Assembly (NCBI GenBank): GCA_037954665.1
Contig: JBBMOL010000116.1
Location: 586,807-650,806 of the forward strand
Length of the DNA stretch: 64,000 bases
Reading direction: 5' to 3'
DNA from: Laguncularia racemosa
Lineage: Eukaryota; Streptophyta; Magnoliopsida; Myrtales; Combretaceae
The notes beneath the pieces were generated by a model. The model was not told the DNA's origin. It ran no database searches and saw only the letters and a list, made by a program, of their open reading frames with translations. Each line of letters begins with the position of its first letter. Position 1 is the stretch's first letter. Of the stretch, positions 33,709 through 45,992 are shown one piece after another. The position numbers and the translations under genes are program-made.

Positions 33709-34339
33709 ACTTAAAGCTTGGGATGGGCTAGAATCTGTGTAAAGAGTGTTTTTCTTAGTTAGAATCTTACAAGATAGGTTTAGTTTTAGGGTTGAATTTA
33801 TGTGACATAAATTGTGATGAGAGGTTCAAGTTCCACTTAATTGTTAAAATGTCAATTTGTAATTTTTCTTGAATTTTACTTGAGGGATATATATATATAT
33901 ATATTGGTTTTCTAACTTTATTATTTGGTATAGGATACTAATTCTCTACGATCTTAGAAAGCTGTTTGTATTTTGAAATAATTATTTATATTTTCTTACT
34001 TATTACCTCTAAATGTTTTATCTGAGTATAAATAAATAAATAAAATCTCATGCACCTAGACATGCATGGTGATTATCATGTAGTGGGTACACAAATGACA
34101 TGACAACTTATAGAAATTGCTAGTACCAAGCCCTATTTGGGGGCATAACATAGTACTTTAATATTTTTCCTAAGTTTAGGTTAATTATGTCTAAACTACT
34201 AGTTTTAATAATAAATTTGAAAATAATAGTTTTAGGCTTCCTATAATCCTCATAAATTTTTATATGATTACTTATGATATTTAAGACTATTATATGGTAA
34301 GTTTAACATTTGTCTAATTTATCTCTAATTATTCTTAAT
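33709..34339. other. Non-coding, with (AT)n at 33887-33904 and (TAAA)n at 34028-34044
   Basis: Nothing else was recognised. The 3' LTR of the Sirevirus that begins at 34340 was expected here, but no match to its 5' LTR was found. Confidence 0.5.
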
Positions 34340-34743
34340 TTTGAGAAGTAAGGGTAATTCGATAAATATAAGACATGTGAGAAAAATCCTCCATTAGATT
34401 TTATCTTGACAGAGGATTTTCTCTTTTTTGTTCTTCCCTTTGTTTCCTATTCTAGTCCTTTTTCTTAAGACTCCTCAGAGTCAATCTTAGTGACAGAGTC
34501 TTCATTTCTAATGGATTTAGTTTCACTTGCTACTTCTTCGCTTTCACTTTCTTCCTTGTCCAAAATGTCTTTAACTGGGTCATGTAATTTCTTTGACCTG
34601 ATTTCTCTCCTTGTTTGTTCACTTTTATTTGTGGATACTATTTGTTTTGAATTAGTTTATTCACCTCTAATGGTGGTGGTTTCTTTGATTTTCTTAGACT
34701 TAATGCCCTTAGATGCCATTCTAGAGGATTTTCTTAAAGCCAT
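34340..34743 (-). pseudogene. Post-RNase H (possibly env-like) frame of Sirevirus
   Basis: A Met codon at 34743-34741 opens a Lys/Ser/Glu-rich frame (MALRKSSRMASKG, DKEESESEEVASET). It continues in one phase for about 130 codons, interrupted by three TAA/TAG stops. Its place, about 300 bp after the pol end on the same strand, is where some Sireviruses carry an env-like or extra ORF. The stops are compatible with C-to-T change in glutamine codons. No transmembrane segment is visible. Its identity is inference. Confidence 0.4.
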
Positions 34744-35034
34744 TCTAGGATTTTGAAATTTGAAATTGAAGAGAGTTTAAGATTTCTTTTCTAAAGTTCA
34801 AATGTGATGACGTTCAAAATTTGAATGGATTCAATTTATAGTTAGTGAGAGAGATAGGGAGTACTTTCTGAATCAATTTTTTATTTGAAAGAATTGGAAA
34901 GTGCACTTCAATGGCTATGTAAATCTTGCATATTTTTTAGAAATAACGTATATATATTTATAATTTTTTTACCATTATTTCTACATAGAGAAAATATAAC
35001 ATACAATGAAATAAATACACGAAAAACAAGTACA

Positions 35035-35081
35035 CATACCAATCTCATTTCTCAAAAATTCGAATATAATTTTATCTAAAA
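35035..35081 (-). pseudogene. Last codons of Sirevirus pol, cut off by the LARD insertion
   Basis: The minus-strand frame entering from 44018-44030 (FTKPL) continues here as DKIIFEFLRNEIGM, the typical end of copia pol. This direct continuity across 35082-44017 proves that the long-LTR element inserted into the copia pol end. Confidence 0.75.
35077..35081. repeat. TSD of long-LTR element, left copy (TAAAA)
   Basis: TAAAA at 35077-35081 and TAAAG at 44018-44022 match at four of five bases. Confidence 0.65.
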
Positions 35082-37566
35082 TGTTGAGCCTAGATTTTTA
35101 TCATCTTCCTCAATTTTAATCTATATTAAATCCTACCCATTTGATATAGATTGCTTGACTAAATTAAGGAATATCAATTTTTAAAAGGAGTCACCATCAA
35201 CTTAAGTTGGAAAATAAAGTTAAAGTTAATTGGATGGATTAACCTTAACTACCTATCAGTCTGCAAATTTTCCTAAAAATATGTTTTAGAAAAATATAAA
35301 CAAGAGATACTAGATTTGGGAGCTAAACTATTAAAACCTAAACAGTTAACATGTAGAATTTTTAAGAATATTTACTAGAAGACCTTTATATTTCTATCTT
35401 TTACCTGCTAGTATGTACTATAATATGTTATTTATTATTATTATTTTTATAAGATTTCAATTTATGTAAAAAAAGAAATTTGAAGTCTAGGGTTTATTAC
35501 ATTAATTTTTCTAAGGCTTTTATTATTAATAATCTAAATTTTTTATTGTCTAATTTTTCTAAAGTTTTTATTTTATTTTATTTTATTATTTTTATTTAAT
35601 TTTTTTAAACCTAAAGTTTTTAATTTATTATAGTTGTCCTTCCTAACCTAAAGTTTTATTTTATTATAGTTGCCCTTCCTAACCTAAAGTTTTTATTTTA
35701 TTATGATTGCCTCAAAGGTGCCTACGTACCTGCTAGCCAAGATCAAACCATCCATAGTTCACTTTTCTTTTATAAAAATTTTAGTTTGTTGGTTAATCCT
35801 ATTTAATAAAAAACCACCAAGCTTACGTTATTTAATCATATTAATTTTTATTAAGAAAAGGCCTAAATGAGCTAGATTATTGGATGATTTTTTTTTTAGA
35901 AAAACTAAAATAACCTAAGTTTGGGAAAAAACTCATATTGAATTTTTATTTTAAAAAAAAACTCTAAGTGATAAAACCCTAAAATGCTATATTTTAATAA
36001 ATTTTTTTATGTATTTTTATACTTTATTCTTTATTCTTATTTTATTCATTTAACTAAAAACCTTAAACTAAAAAAAAAATCATTTTTTTATATATTTTTA
36101 TCATTTTCACCTACTACTAAAATTTTATTTATATTAAGATTTTTATTTATTTAATTTAATTTTTTATATTTTTCATTTTTACATATTTATTTATAATATC
36201 CTAACTTGTACTAAAGATCTTTATTTTAATATTTTTTTAGATTTTTATTCTTATGCTAAAGATTTTTATTTTCTTTATTATTATTATTTTTATTCACCAT
36301 CGAGCGATAGTATGCACCACAACAACCCGATGGGTACTATAATATATTTATATTATATATATATATATTAAAACTATAGATAAGTCTAAAATAAATCTAA
36401 TAATAAATAAAATAAACATATAAAAATAAATAAAAGAAAATAAATAAAAAATTACCAAGCGGGTTGTTGGATAACACGCGGATCTAGATTGGGTTACAAG
36501 TTGAGTCGCAAGTCGAATTAGGTCACGGTGGCAGGGCTCCTCGTCGGCGATGCTCTGATGGTTTTTTAGGGTGGTTAAGGGGTGTTTTCCTAGGTTTTTG
36601 GGGGTAAGAAATCAATTGGTGGTGTTGTTTTTGCTTAAAAGTTTGCCTAAGTGGTGGTTCGAGAGTTGGCCGATGGTGGAGTCTTCAGTGGTTTTTCAAT
36701 CCATGCCTTTAAGACAAATTCGAACAAAAAGCTTAGGCTTTTATGAATCTATGGACATCTAGGAATGTCGGGATGCCAGTAGCTTGCTTTGGGGTTATGT
36801 GTTGTGTGAGAAATCCTAGAGAGAAGGTAGCATGGTTAGCAATGGAGTTCTAGAGAGAGAAGTGTGGGGTTAGGTGTTCCTAAGCTTCTAAAATACAAAT
36901 CTAACCTCCCTTTGATGTTTCCCGAACTCCTATTTATAGTGGTGGAAATCAAATCGCGTTTAGAGCTTGTGATAAGGTTGAATTCTGGTCGACTGGCGAG
37001 GTGTATAAGGGTCATTGGAGATTTTTTTTTTTTTATCAAATCTTCAATTCTTTGTTAGTGAATCTTTAGGATTCATATGAATTTTTGAAGTTTTTTTTGG
37101 ATAATTTCGTATCAAATGTTCTTGAAAAATGTAAAAAAAAAATGAATCTTGTATCTTCGCCAAAGATCCCACTCTACCTATTTTCATTTTCCAACTAGGC
37201 CAGCCGGAGAAGACAATCACTTGCGTGGCATGTGACCTAGCACAAAGAAAAAAATGTGTTGCACGTGTCTTGAACCTAAGACCTACCTCCTCCCACACAC
37301 ACTAGGTGAACGTTTAGAACAGCTAAGCCAACCCATTTCTTAGTTTATTATTGCAATTAATTTTCATATAACCTAATAGTCTTAATTAATTTTTATTGAT
37401 TTGAGGTTCCTTTTCTTTTTTCCTTTTTTTTATTATTGTCTCTATTATATATATATATATATATAAACCAGGCTTTTAATTATTGCTATTATTTTTTTAT
37501 TTTTTTCATTATTTATTTATTTTTCTTTACAAAAATCTAGATGGGGTAAAAAATGGGGTGTCTACA
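35082..37566 (-). repeat. 3' LTR of LARD-like element
   Basis: About 90% similar by eye to 41494-44017. It contains (TA)n tracts at about 36342-36370 and 37447-37466, TTTTTATTTTATT-type low complexity, and a GCACGTGTCTTGAACC segment near 37261. Short frames inside it are chance. Confidence 0.88.
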
Positions 37567-37579
37567 ACTGCCCTCTTTG
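37567..37579 (-). other. Polypurine-tract candidate
   Basis: The minus strand reads CAAAGAGGGCAGT immediately before the LTR start TGTAGACACC. It is purine-rich, as expected for the plus-strand primer. Confidence 0.55.
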
Positions 37580-37684
37580 TAGTGAAGTTTGGATAGAACT
37601 TCATTGTAAAGACAAAAAAAAAAACATGATTTTTGCCCTAAGTCTAGAATGACATACCTACTACCAACAAGATAGGACTTTAAT

Positions 37685-38610
37685 ATTTTCCACCCGTTGA
37701 CGATAATGGTCTTAAGTGTGGTGCCATTTACTAATGAGAATGGACTTAAAGGTTTGCCGCCTACTGACGAGGATAGACTTAAATGTGTTGCTAGCTACTA
37801 ATGAGACTAGACTTAAAGGTTTACTATCTATTGACGAGAATGGACTTAAATGTTGTGTCATCTACTAACGAGAATGGACTTCAAGGTTTGTCACCTACTG
37901 ATGAGGATGATCTTGAATGTGTTGCTAGCTACTAACCAAGTTAGACTTAAAGAGTTTCCCATCTACTGATGAGAATAGACGTAAATGTGATGCCATCTAC
38001 TGATGAGAATGGACTTCAACATATTGCTAGCTACTAACGAGACTAGACTTAAAGTTTTGCCATCTACTGACGAGAATGGACTTAAGTGTGAGGCCATTTA
38101 CTAATGAGAATGGACTTGAATGTATTGCTAGCTACTAACGAGACTAAACTTAAAGTTTTGCCGTCTACTAACGAGAATGGACTTAAAAGGCTTGCTAGCT
38201 ATTAACAAGGCTAGACTTAAGGTTTTTGCCATTTACTAACGGGGATGGACTTAAAAGGCTTGCTAGCTATTAACAAGGTTAAACTTAAGGTTTTTTCCAT
38301 TTACTGATAGGGATGGACTTAAAAGGCTTACTAGCTATTAACAAAGCTAGACTTATTAGGTTGCCACCTATTGATGAGGATGGAGTTAAAAAAGATGTCA
38401 GCTACTGATGAGCTTAGACTTAAATATATTGCCATCTACTAACGAAAATGGACTTATAAAGGTTACTAGCTACTAACGAGACTAGACTAGACTTATTAGG
38501 CTGCCACCTACTGATGAGGATGGACCTAAAAAAGACACCAACTACTGACAAGCCTAGACTTAAATATATCACCATCTACCGATGAGGATAGACTTAAATT
38601 TACTAAGGCT
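37685..38610 (-). repeat. 33-bp minisatellite array, about 28 units
   Basis: Units alternate between two forms on the plus strand, GCCATCTACTGATGAGAATG-GACTTAAA and GCTAGCTACTAACGAGACTAG-ACTTAAA. They are spaced about 32-34 bp, giving a higher-order dimer of about 66 bp in places. The array lies directly inside the 3' LTR on the element's strand. Confidence 0.88.
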
Positions 38611-41471
38611 TGATTGTTTTGAAAAACTTTTCTTTTAAAGATTTCCTTCCGAAACTCTTTTAAAACATTGCTAACAAGGAAGAGAATCTTCATTGATTTT
38701 GAATAAGTGGCAAATTTTCCCCAGTAATCACCCATGGTTTCCAAACTTAGGACTTATCTCTTGGAATCAAATAACTGCATAATGACCTACATGATGATCT
38801 CTCAAGTAGTTAAGTCTTTTGATTGCACTAAGAGGCATTCAATGATTTCAAATATTCTTGCTTAAGGAATAAGTACCCCACCATTTGAATTGTTTAATCA
38901 AAGAGGACTTGCTCCCACTCTCTTTTAGGTCTATTCTCACACTTAACCTCTATTCTAAAAATTATGGCCTAGCTTGTAGATGATACATTTTGATCAATCT
39001 GCTAGGTCTTTTTAGGGGACGGTAGGTAGACTTTTAGTCAACAGCTTAAAAAAGGGGATATGATGTATAAGCTAATTTCAAAGAAGTGATATTCATTTCA
39101 TCCTAGGTTTACAAGTCAAGGACCTTAAGGATAAAACGTAAATGGGCTTATCCCAACTTGATGAGCAATTATTGCTTAAGATAAAATATTTCCTTTGATT
39201 AGGAGAGTCTCATGATTTATAGCATAGGCTCTATTTCACAAACTGTTTAGCTCACATTTTTTTATTTTTCATTTCTCTTTTTTTTTCATTTTTCTTTTTC
39301 TTCTTTCAACTTTTGTATCCCTTTTTCCTTAGCAAGCTTTTAAGGGAATGGGATGGTTTTCCCCCTAAAATTGAGTGTAATATGTGCATGGAAATGAACA
39401 TGACTTCTGAATGGAGACTCACTCTTCTTCACATTATGGAAATAAAATATCTATAACAATGATTACTCTTGAATCATTGGGGCCAAGTCAAGCATAAATT
39501 ATTTTCATCCTTTTCTCCCAATTGATGCCCCTATCCTCTTGATTGCCCCAATGTAAGGTGGTTCTTGATAGGGTTAATCTTAAAAATTTCTCTCCAAAAT
39601 TGCTCCATGGGGTTGGTAATAGATAATAGTGTTTAGGGTAAAGAAACGAATGCCTAGCATCACCTTAACCTATGTACCAAATTCAAGACAGACCTCCTTT
39701 AAGGAATGAGTCCAAATTCTTACTATGATGTCACTCGACTCTCAAATGTGTTTAAGGTTAGTGTTTGAGACATGGTTTACCTCTTCTCATTCTAAACTTT
39801 CAAACAATGTGATACCTTTTCCTTATACAAAAAAAAAAAAAAAATTCATCATCTTGACTTTCACTTAGTTTGCCCCATACTAGATTGATGGGGTTAAACA
39901 AGATCCCATTAGCTACTTTAAAATTTCCCCAAATTAATTACCTCAAACTTAGTTAGACAGGCTAGTCCTTTGGGTACCCTAACATAATCTGGTTGGGCTT
40001 GGTTGGGTAGAAGACTAAACAAACTTTATGTTAAGGAGAATTTGTGTTTGAGTTTAGGGTCTTATGTTTGGGACTTCCTTGGTGTGTTGGTAGATGAACA
40101 AATTACATCCCCACGAGTTTTTGAGAATCAAGTATTTCATATGTGCTTTCTTGGTTACCTCTTAGGGTTAGGTTTTGATGGTCTCCTAGAGTAATCAATT
40201 TCATGTATCAAGGTTTTGGTTATTGATATGTGGCTCATTGCAAGCTCTTAGGGTTCAAAGTAACTAACTACAAGCTTTAGGTTAGGTAAATTTGCTTAAG
40301 AGTAATTTTCCAAAGCTTTATGAAAACCTCCTTCTTGTTAGCAATGTTTCCCTTTTTATTATTATTTTTTTCAATTTAAAAAAATTAAAAAATTGCCCCT
40401 ATTTCAAGTACATTTTATTATTACTTAACATGATTAGAGATCTAGATGACTAAATCTCTTGAGTTTTCAAATGACAACTACAACTCTTACTTGAATAAGG
40501 AATAGTCAAAGCTTCTTAACTTAAGAATGATTAAGGTTTTTATTTTACAATAAAGGACAACCAAAGTTCTTAAATTCAATAATGACTAAGGTTCCTGTTT
40601 TCTTCTCAAGAGATAACTAAGGCTCCTAAACTTGAGGATAGCTAAGGTTTTTATTCTACTGAGGGACAACCGAAGTTCCCAAACTTCAAGATGACTAGGA
40701 CTCTTAAACCTTCTAATTAGAGGATCACCTAAGTTCTTGAGCTTTCCAAGGGATGACTAAGCCATATGAATAATGAACTATGACAATCTGTGAAAAGAGA
40801 ATAATTATTATGGAAGGGCAATGACAGATGGCAACTTAGAAAGAGATTATATAGGAGTAGTTACTATTTACAACCTAAAAGTACTAAGCATTTGCTATTT
40901 TTGTATAGAAAAACTATTTTCTCCCTTTTTTTTTCTTTTCTTTTTGTAAGGAAAACCTATATGCTGCATAAATAATGTTACAAATAGCAATTGAATAGTA
41001 ATGTGGCATTTATAGAAAAAAAAAACATAAAATAAAAATAGACAGGGAAATAAATAGAACGTGCATGCATGGGGATGGGGGTAAGTTCTAAAGGTCCTCC
41101 AACTTTATAACTGAGGGTCACATTGAAACTAGAGTGGAACCGCCTAATCGCCGTCGAGCAATGGTATACACCACTACAACCTAACGGTACATAATGGCGT
41201 TCCATCCTAATTTTCTAAATGACCCAAGTTTAGTCATATCTAAACATGCATAAAATGAGAAATTTCATAGTGGCCCATTAAGCCCTCTTTCCTCTTTCCC
41301 TTTTTTTTTCTCTTTTTTTCTTTTTCTGCATCACTCCAAACCCAGTTAGTACCACTATTTACAAATAATAATTCACGAAGGTAAAAAATAAAAAGGACAT
41401 ATACAAGTAATTAAAGGCCTTTTAGACCTATAGGAGAAAATTGTTATATGGCTAGCCCATTTTGAAAAGGC
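38611..41471 (-). other. Non-coding interior of LARD-like element
   Basis: No gag or pol motif in any frame. A second degenerate repeat region at about 40490-40760 has ~45-bp spacing of GA(C/T)(A/T)A(C/G)(T/C)AA(A/G)G(T/C)TC-like phrases (AACTAAGGCTCCTAAACTTG). At 41150-41190 a CCGTCGAGCAATGGTATACA motif recurs in both LTRs (36300 and 42667). Confidence 0.65.
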
Positions 41472-41490
41472 GTCCCTAGTGGAGTCGCTA
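41472..41490 (-). other. Primer binding site candidate (non-Met tRNA)
   Basis: The minus strand reads TAGCGACTCCACTAGGGAC, 3 bases inside the LTR at 41494. It resembles TGGCGACTC-type binding sites of Tat/Ogre elements, which use a different tRNA from the CRM elements here. The exact tRNA is not certain. Confidence 0.5.
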
Positions 41491-41493
41491 TCC

Positions 41494-44017
41494 TGTCGAG
41501 CCTAATTTTTTATCATCTTCTTTAATTTTAATCTATATTAAATCCTACTAATTTGATATGGATTGCTTGACTAAATTAAGGAAAATCAATTTTTAAAAGG
41601 AGTCACCACCAACCTAAGTTGGAAAATAAAGTTAAAGTTAATTGGGTGGATTAATCTTAACTAGCTACTAGTTTGTGAATTTTCCTAAAAATATGTTTTA
41701 GAAAAATATAAACAAGAGATATTGGATTATGGGGCTAACCTATTAAAACTTAAACAGTTACCATATAGAATTTTCAAGAATATTTACTAAAAAACCTTTA
41801 TATTTCTATCTTTTATTTGCTACTACGTACTATAATATGCTATTGATTATTATTTATTTTTATGTTTTTATATTTTTATAAGATTTTAAATTTATGTAAA
41901 AAAAAATTTGAAGTCTAGGTTTATTGCACTAATTTTTCTTAGGCTTTTATTTTTAATAATCTAAAGTTTTTATTCGTCTAATTTTTCTAAAGTTTTTATT
42001 TTATTATTTTTATTTAATTTTTCTAAACCTAAAGCTTTTAATTTATTATGGTTGTCCTTCCTAACCTAAAGTTTTTATTTTATTATAATTTCCCCAAAGG
42101 TGCCTACGTACCTACTAGCCAAGATCAAATGATCAATAGTTTGCTTTTCTTTTATAAAAATTTTAGTTTGTTGGTTAATTCTATTTTTAAAAAAAACACC
42201 ATGTTTATGTTATTTAATCATATTAAATTTTATTAAGAAAGTGTCTAAATGAGCTAGATTATTAGATGATTGTTTTTTTTTTTTTTTGGAAAATCTTAAA
42301 TAACCTAAGTTTGGGAAAAATCTCATATTAAATTTTTATTTAAATAAAAAAATCTAAGTGATAAAACCCTAAAATGCTAGATTTTAATAAATTTTTTATG
42401 TATTTTTATACTTTATTCTTTATTCTTATTTTATTCATTTAACTAAAAAAAAACTTATTTTTTTATATATTTTTATCATTTTCACATGCTACTAAAATTT
42501 CATTGATATTAAGATTTTTATTTATTTAATTTAATTTTTTATATTTTTCATTTTTACATTTTTATTTATAAGATCCTAACTTATACTAAAGATCTTTATT
42601 TTAATATCTTTTTATATTTTTATTCTTATGCTAAAGATTCTTATTTTCTTTATTATTATTTTTTTTGTTTGCCATCGAGCTATAATATACACCATGGCAA
42701 TCGGATGGGTACTCTTTTTTTTTTTTTTAATTATAGACAAGTCTAAAATAAATCTAATAATAAATAAAATAAGCATATAAAAATAAATAAAAAATTTACC
42801 AACTGGGTTGCTGGATAACACACGGATCTAGATTAGGTCGCAAGTCGGGTCGCGGTGGTGGGGCTCCTTGTTGGCGAATGCTTCGATGGTCATTAAGGGC
42901 GTTAAGGGGTGTTTTCCTAGGCTTTTGAGGGTGATGAATCAATTGGTGGTGGTGTTTTTACCTAAAAGCTAGTTTAAGTGGTGATTCAAGAGGTAGTCGA
43001 CAGTCTTCGATGGTTTTTTTATCCATGCCTTTAAGACAAATTCAAACAAAAAGCTTGGGCTTTTATTAATCTATCGACTTCCAGGAATGTCAGGATGCCA
43101 TTACCTTGCTTCAGGGTTATGTGTTGTGTGAGAAATCTTAGAGAGAAGGTAGTGTGGTCGGCAATGGAGTCCTTGAGAGAGAAAGCATTGGGTTGTGTGT
43201 TCCTAAGCTTCTAAAATACAAATCTGACCTCTCTCTGATGATTCTCGAACTCCTATTTATACTAGTGGGAGTCGAATCACATTTAGAGCTTGGGATAAGG
43301 TTAAATTGTGGTTAGCCGGTAAAGTGGATAAAGGTCATTGGAGATTTGTTTCTATTAAATCTTCAATTTGCCGTTAGTGAATCTTTAGGATTTAGATGAA
43401 TTTTTGAAGGTTTTTTGGATAATTTTGTATCAAATGTTGTTGAAAAATGTAAAAAAAAAAAATGAATCTCTTATCCTCGCCGGAGATCCTGCTCTACATG
43501 TTTTCATTTTCTGACCAGGCCAACCAAAGAAGATGATCGTATGCGTGGCACATGACCTAGCCAGTAGAGAAAAAAATGTGTTGCACGTGTTTCAAACCTA
43601 AGACCTACCACCTCCCGCGCACACTAAGTGAACGTTTGGATTAGCTAAGCCAACCCATTTCTTAGTTTATTATTGCAATTAATTTTCATATAACCTAACG
43701 ATCTTAATTAATTTTTATTGTTTTAAGGTTCTCGAATTTAATTTAGAGTCTCATATTTCTTTATTTTTATTGAACATGTTCACATTTTTTTTATTAATTT
43801 TTGTTATTTGTTATTTAAATTTTTTTTCATTTACTTTTATTTTTAGTCTTTTTTTTTCTTTTTCTTTTCTTTTTCCTTTTTTTATTATTGTCTCTATTAT
43901 ATATATATATATATATATATTTTGTAAACCAGGCTTTTTATTATTGCTATTATTTTTTTATTTTTTCATTATTTATTTATTTTTCTTTTAAAAAATGGCA
44001 AAAATGGGGTTTTTACA
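41494..44017 (-). repeat. 5' LTR of LARD-like element
   Basis: 2,524 bp. Compared with the 3' LTR it has an extra T-rich ~110 bp at about 43725-43860. (AT)n lies at about 43899-43920. The hydrophobic Phe/Ile-rich frame at 43770 is a product of poly-T. Confidence 0.88.
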
Positions 44018-44324
44018 TAAAGGTTTTGTAAAAATGTTTGAATATTGATTTTCAGTAAAAACAAATTCAATATTAATATTTCCATTTGCAACATAATCCC
44101 TAATAAAGTGATGACAAATTTCTATGTATTTTGATCTTGAATGATGCACAGGATGTTTTGTCAAATTTATAACATTAGTATTATCACATTTTATAGCAAT
44201 ATTCTTATAACTTAATCCATAATTTTGTAATTGCTATCTTCTCTAAAGAATTTGTGCATAACAATTTCCAATTGAAACATATTCAGCCTCTACCATTGAA
44301 AGAGCAACTGAATTCTGTTTTTTA
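44018..44324 (-). pseudogene. Sirevirus RNase H C-terminal part
   Basis: The minus-strand frame reads HSRSKYIEI(C)HHF and TENQYSNIFTKPL, continuing from the AEAEYVSIGNCYAQIL block. It is the last part of pol before the LARD insertion, with stops present. Confidence 0.75.
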
Positions 44325-45143
44325 GAAGACCAAGAAATCAATTTATCTCCCAAGAATTGACAAGTACTAGAAGTACTTTTCCTATCCACTTTGCCTCCTA
44401 CATAATCAGCATTTGAGTATCCAATCAATTTGAAACTTTGATTTTTGGGATACCAAATCCCTAATTTTGCAATGCATATAATGTACTTGAAAATTCTTTT
44501 AACCACTTTTAAATGTGTTTAAGCTAAATTACTTTGAAATCTTGCACAAATACAAATAGAAAATGGAATATCCAGTCTAGATGCAATCAAGTTCAATAGC
44601 GAACCAATTACACTTTTATATAATTTTTCATTGATTTTTATACCTTGAGAATCAAGATCTAACATAGTAAATAAACTCATTGGGGTACCTACTTCCTTTG
44701 AATTTTCATATCCAAACCTTTTCAATATCTACTTAATATACTTCTCTTGATGAATAAAAATTCATTCTTTTGTTTGTTTGCTTTGCAGTCCCAAAAAGAA
44801 GCTCAACTCAACCACCATTGACATTTCAAATTCTGCTTGCATAAGCTTTGCAAACTCTTGACAATATTTTTCATTAGTTGATCCAAAGATTATTTCATCC
44901 ACATAAATTTGCATAACTGATATATCATTGTTAGAGTGTTTCAAGAATAAGGTTATATCAATCTTATATCTTTGATAACCAATGGAGATCAGGTACTCAT
45001 TGAGTCTCTCATACCAAGCTCTTGGTGCTTGTTTTCAGTCCATATAAAGCTTTTCTTCATTTAAAAGCATACTTAGGTTTAAAAGGATCTTCAAATCCAG
45101 GAGGTTATTCAACATACACTTCTTCTTTGATATAGCCATTCAA
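44325..45143 (-). pseudogene. Sirevirus RT-RNase H, duplicated copy A
   Basis: Minus-strand frames contain RT (QIYVDEIIFGSTN, EFAKLMQAEFEMS) and the connection (KEVGTPMSL, SRLDIPFSICICARFQS). RNase H follows (GYSNADYVGGKVDRKSTS, WSSKKQNSVALSM). The RT catalytic YVDD is YVDE. The segment ends at GCCATTCAAGAA, where the sequence jumps back to RNase H, creating a second copy directly upstream on the coding strand. Several stops and shifts interrupt it. Confidence 0.8.
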
Positions 45144-45278
45144 GAAGACCAAGAAATCATTTTATCTCCTAAGAATTGACAAGTACTTAAAGTACTTTTC
45201 CTATCCACTTTGCCTCCTACATAATCAACATTTGAGTATCCAATCAATTCAAAACTTTGAATTTTAGGATACCAAATT
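45144..45278 (-). pseudogene. Sirevirus RT-RNase H duplicated copy B, 3' part
   Basis: Repeats the RNase H sequence of about 44325-44460 almost base for base. It is then cut by the gypsy element at 45279 and continues at 49292. Together with copy A this is a tandem duplication of about 0.82 kb. Confidence 0.8.
45274..45278. repeat. TSD (AAATT), left copy
   Basis: Exact match to 49292-49296. Confidence 0.85.
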
Positions 45279-45992
45279 TGATGTGAACCCTAGGTTGAGA
45301 TTGTCCTAAAACCCGATCAGATGGAAAATTAGCCCTAAAATCGTCCTTAGAACCAAGCAATAACTTGACCCTAACTCAAATACTAAATTAAAACCAAAGT
45401 TATAAGGAATTGCGATCATTATAAGATACGTTGATTATATCGGAGGGAGTTCTTGATGAAGAAAAACAAGGAGGTTTTTCTCATAAGAAATTACATAAAA
45501 AGTCTGCCAAGTTTCGTACCTTAAAGACTATTTATAGTCTACAATCGAATGGGCAAAAATACACAAGAAATTACACTATGGGTCGGCCTCAAAGCTACCG
45601 ATCTACATTTAAGCCAGCCATGTAAGCTAGCAACCTTTAATTCTAAGCCGACCTCAAAAGTTAGCGGGCTAAGTTCCAACACTAGCAACCTTCTTCCACT
45701 TCCAAGCGATCTTCAATATCTTATATGTAATGACATCCTTGAAGCTCAAAATTGTCTATTTTACTAAGTTTATTCCAAGTTTAGATCTTCATTATCAATA
45801 GTGGAGATGCTTGACAAGTGGAAAATGAACTCTTCATCTTTTGGATTAATCATCCGTAATGCTTGGTCTAGGTGATCTTGAATAAGTCCATTCAAGGCTT
45901 GCTCCTAGCTTTTTACTCTTGCCCTTGTCATTGGTCCTCCAATTCCTTCCAATGGGTTATAAGAAAGAGTTAGTGTAAGCTGATTCTCATCA
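45279..45992 (-). repeat. 3' LTR of RT-less gypsy element
   Basis: Plus-strand TGATGTGAACCCTAGG...CTGATTCTCATCA. A GGCC/GCCGACC-type array lies at 45583-45690. The last ~90 bases (plus coordinates) encode the pol tail on the minus strand. Confidence 0.9.

Larger units (their letters stand above)
35082..44017 (-). mobile_element. LARD-like non-autonomous element with 2.5-kb LTRs
   Basis: An 8.9-kb element with LTRs of 2,485 bp (35082-37566) and 2,524 bp (41494-44017), ends TGT(T/C)GAGCC...TCTACA/TTTACA, and a 3.9-kb interior without coding frames. On the minus strand a purine-rich AAAGAGGGCAGT precedes one LTR (37567-37579). A PBS-like TAGCGACTCCACTAGGGAC follows the other (41472-41490). This sets the minus orientation. 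A ~0.9-kb 33-bp tandem array lies just inside the 3' LTR, as in 3' UTRs of Tat/Ogre-type elements. The long LTRs and lack of coding fit large retrotransposon derivatives (LARDs). Confidence 0.82.

Noticed and set aside
34490..34756. 88-residue plus-strand frame
   Set aside because: It is the antisense shadow of the Lys/Ser/Glu-rich frame following Sirevirus pol.
37685..38610. 33-bp regular repeats considered as a CRISPR-like array
   Set aside because: Units are contiguous and degenerate without unique spacers, in a plant LTR element.
43770..43991. Hydrophobic 73-residue frame resembling membrane segments
   Set aside because: Phe/Ile/Leu content comes from poly-T and (AT)n sequence within the LARD LTR.
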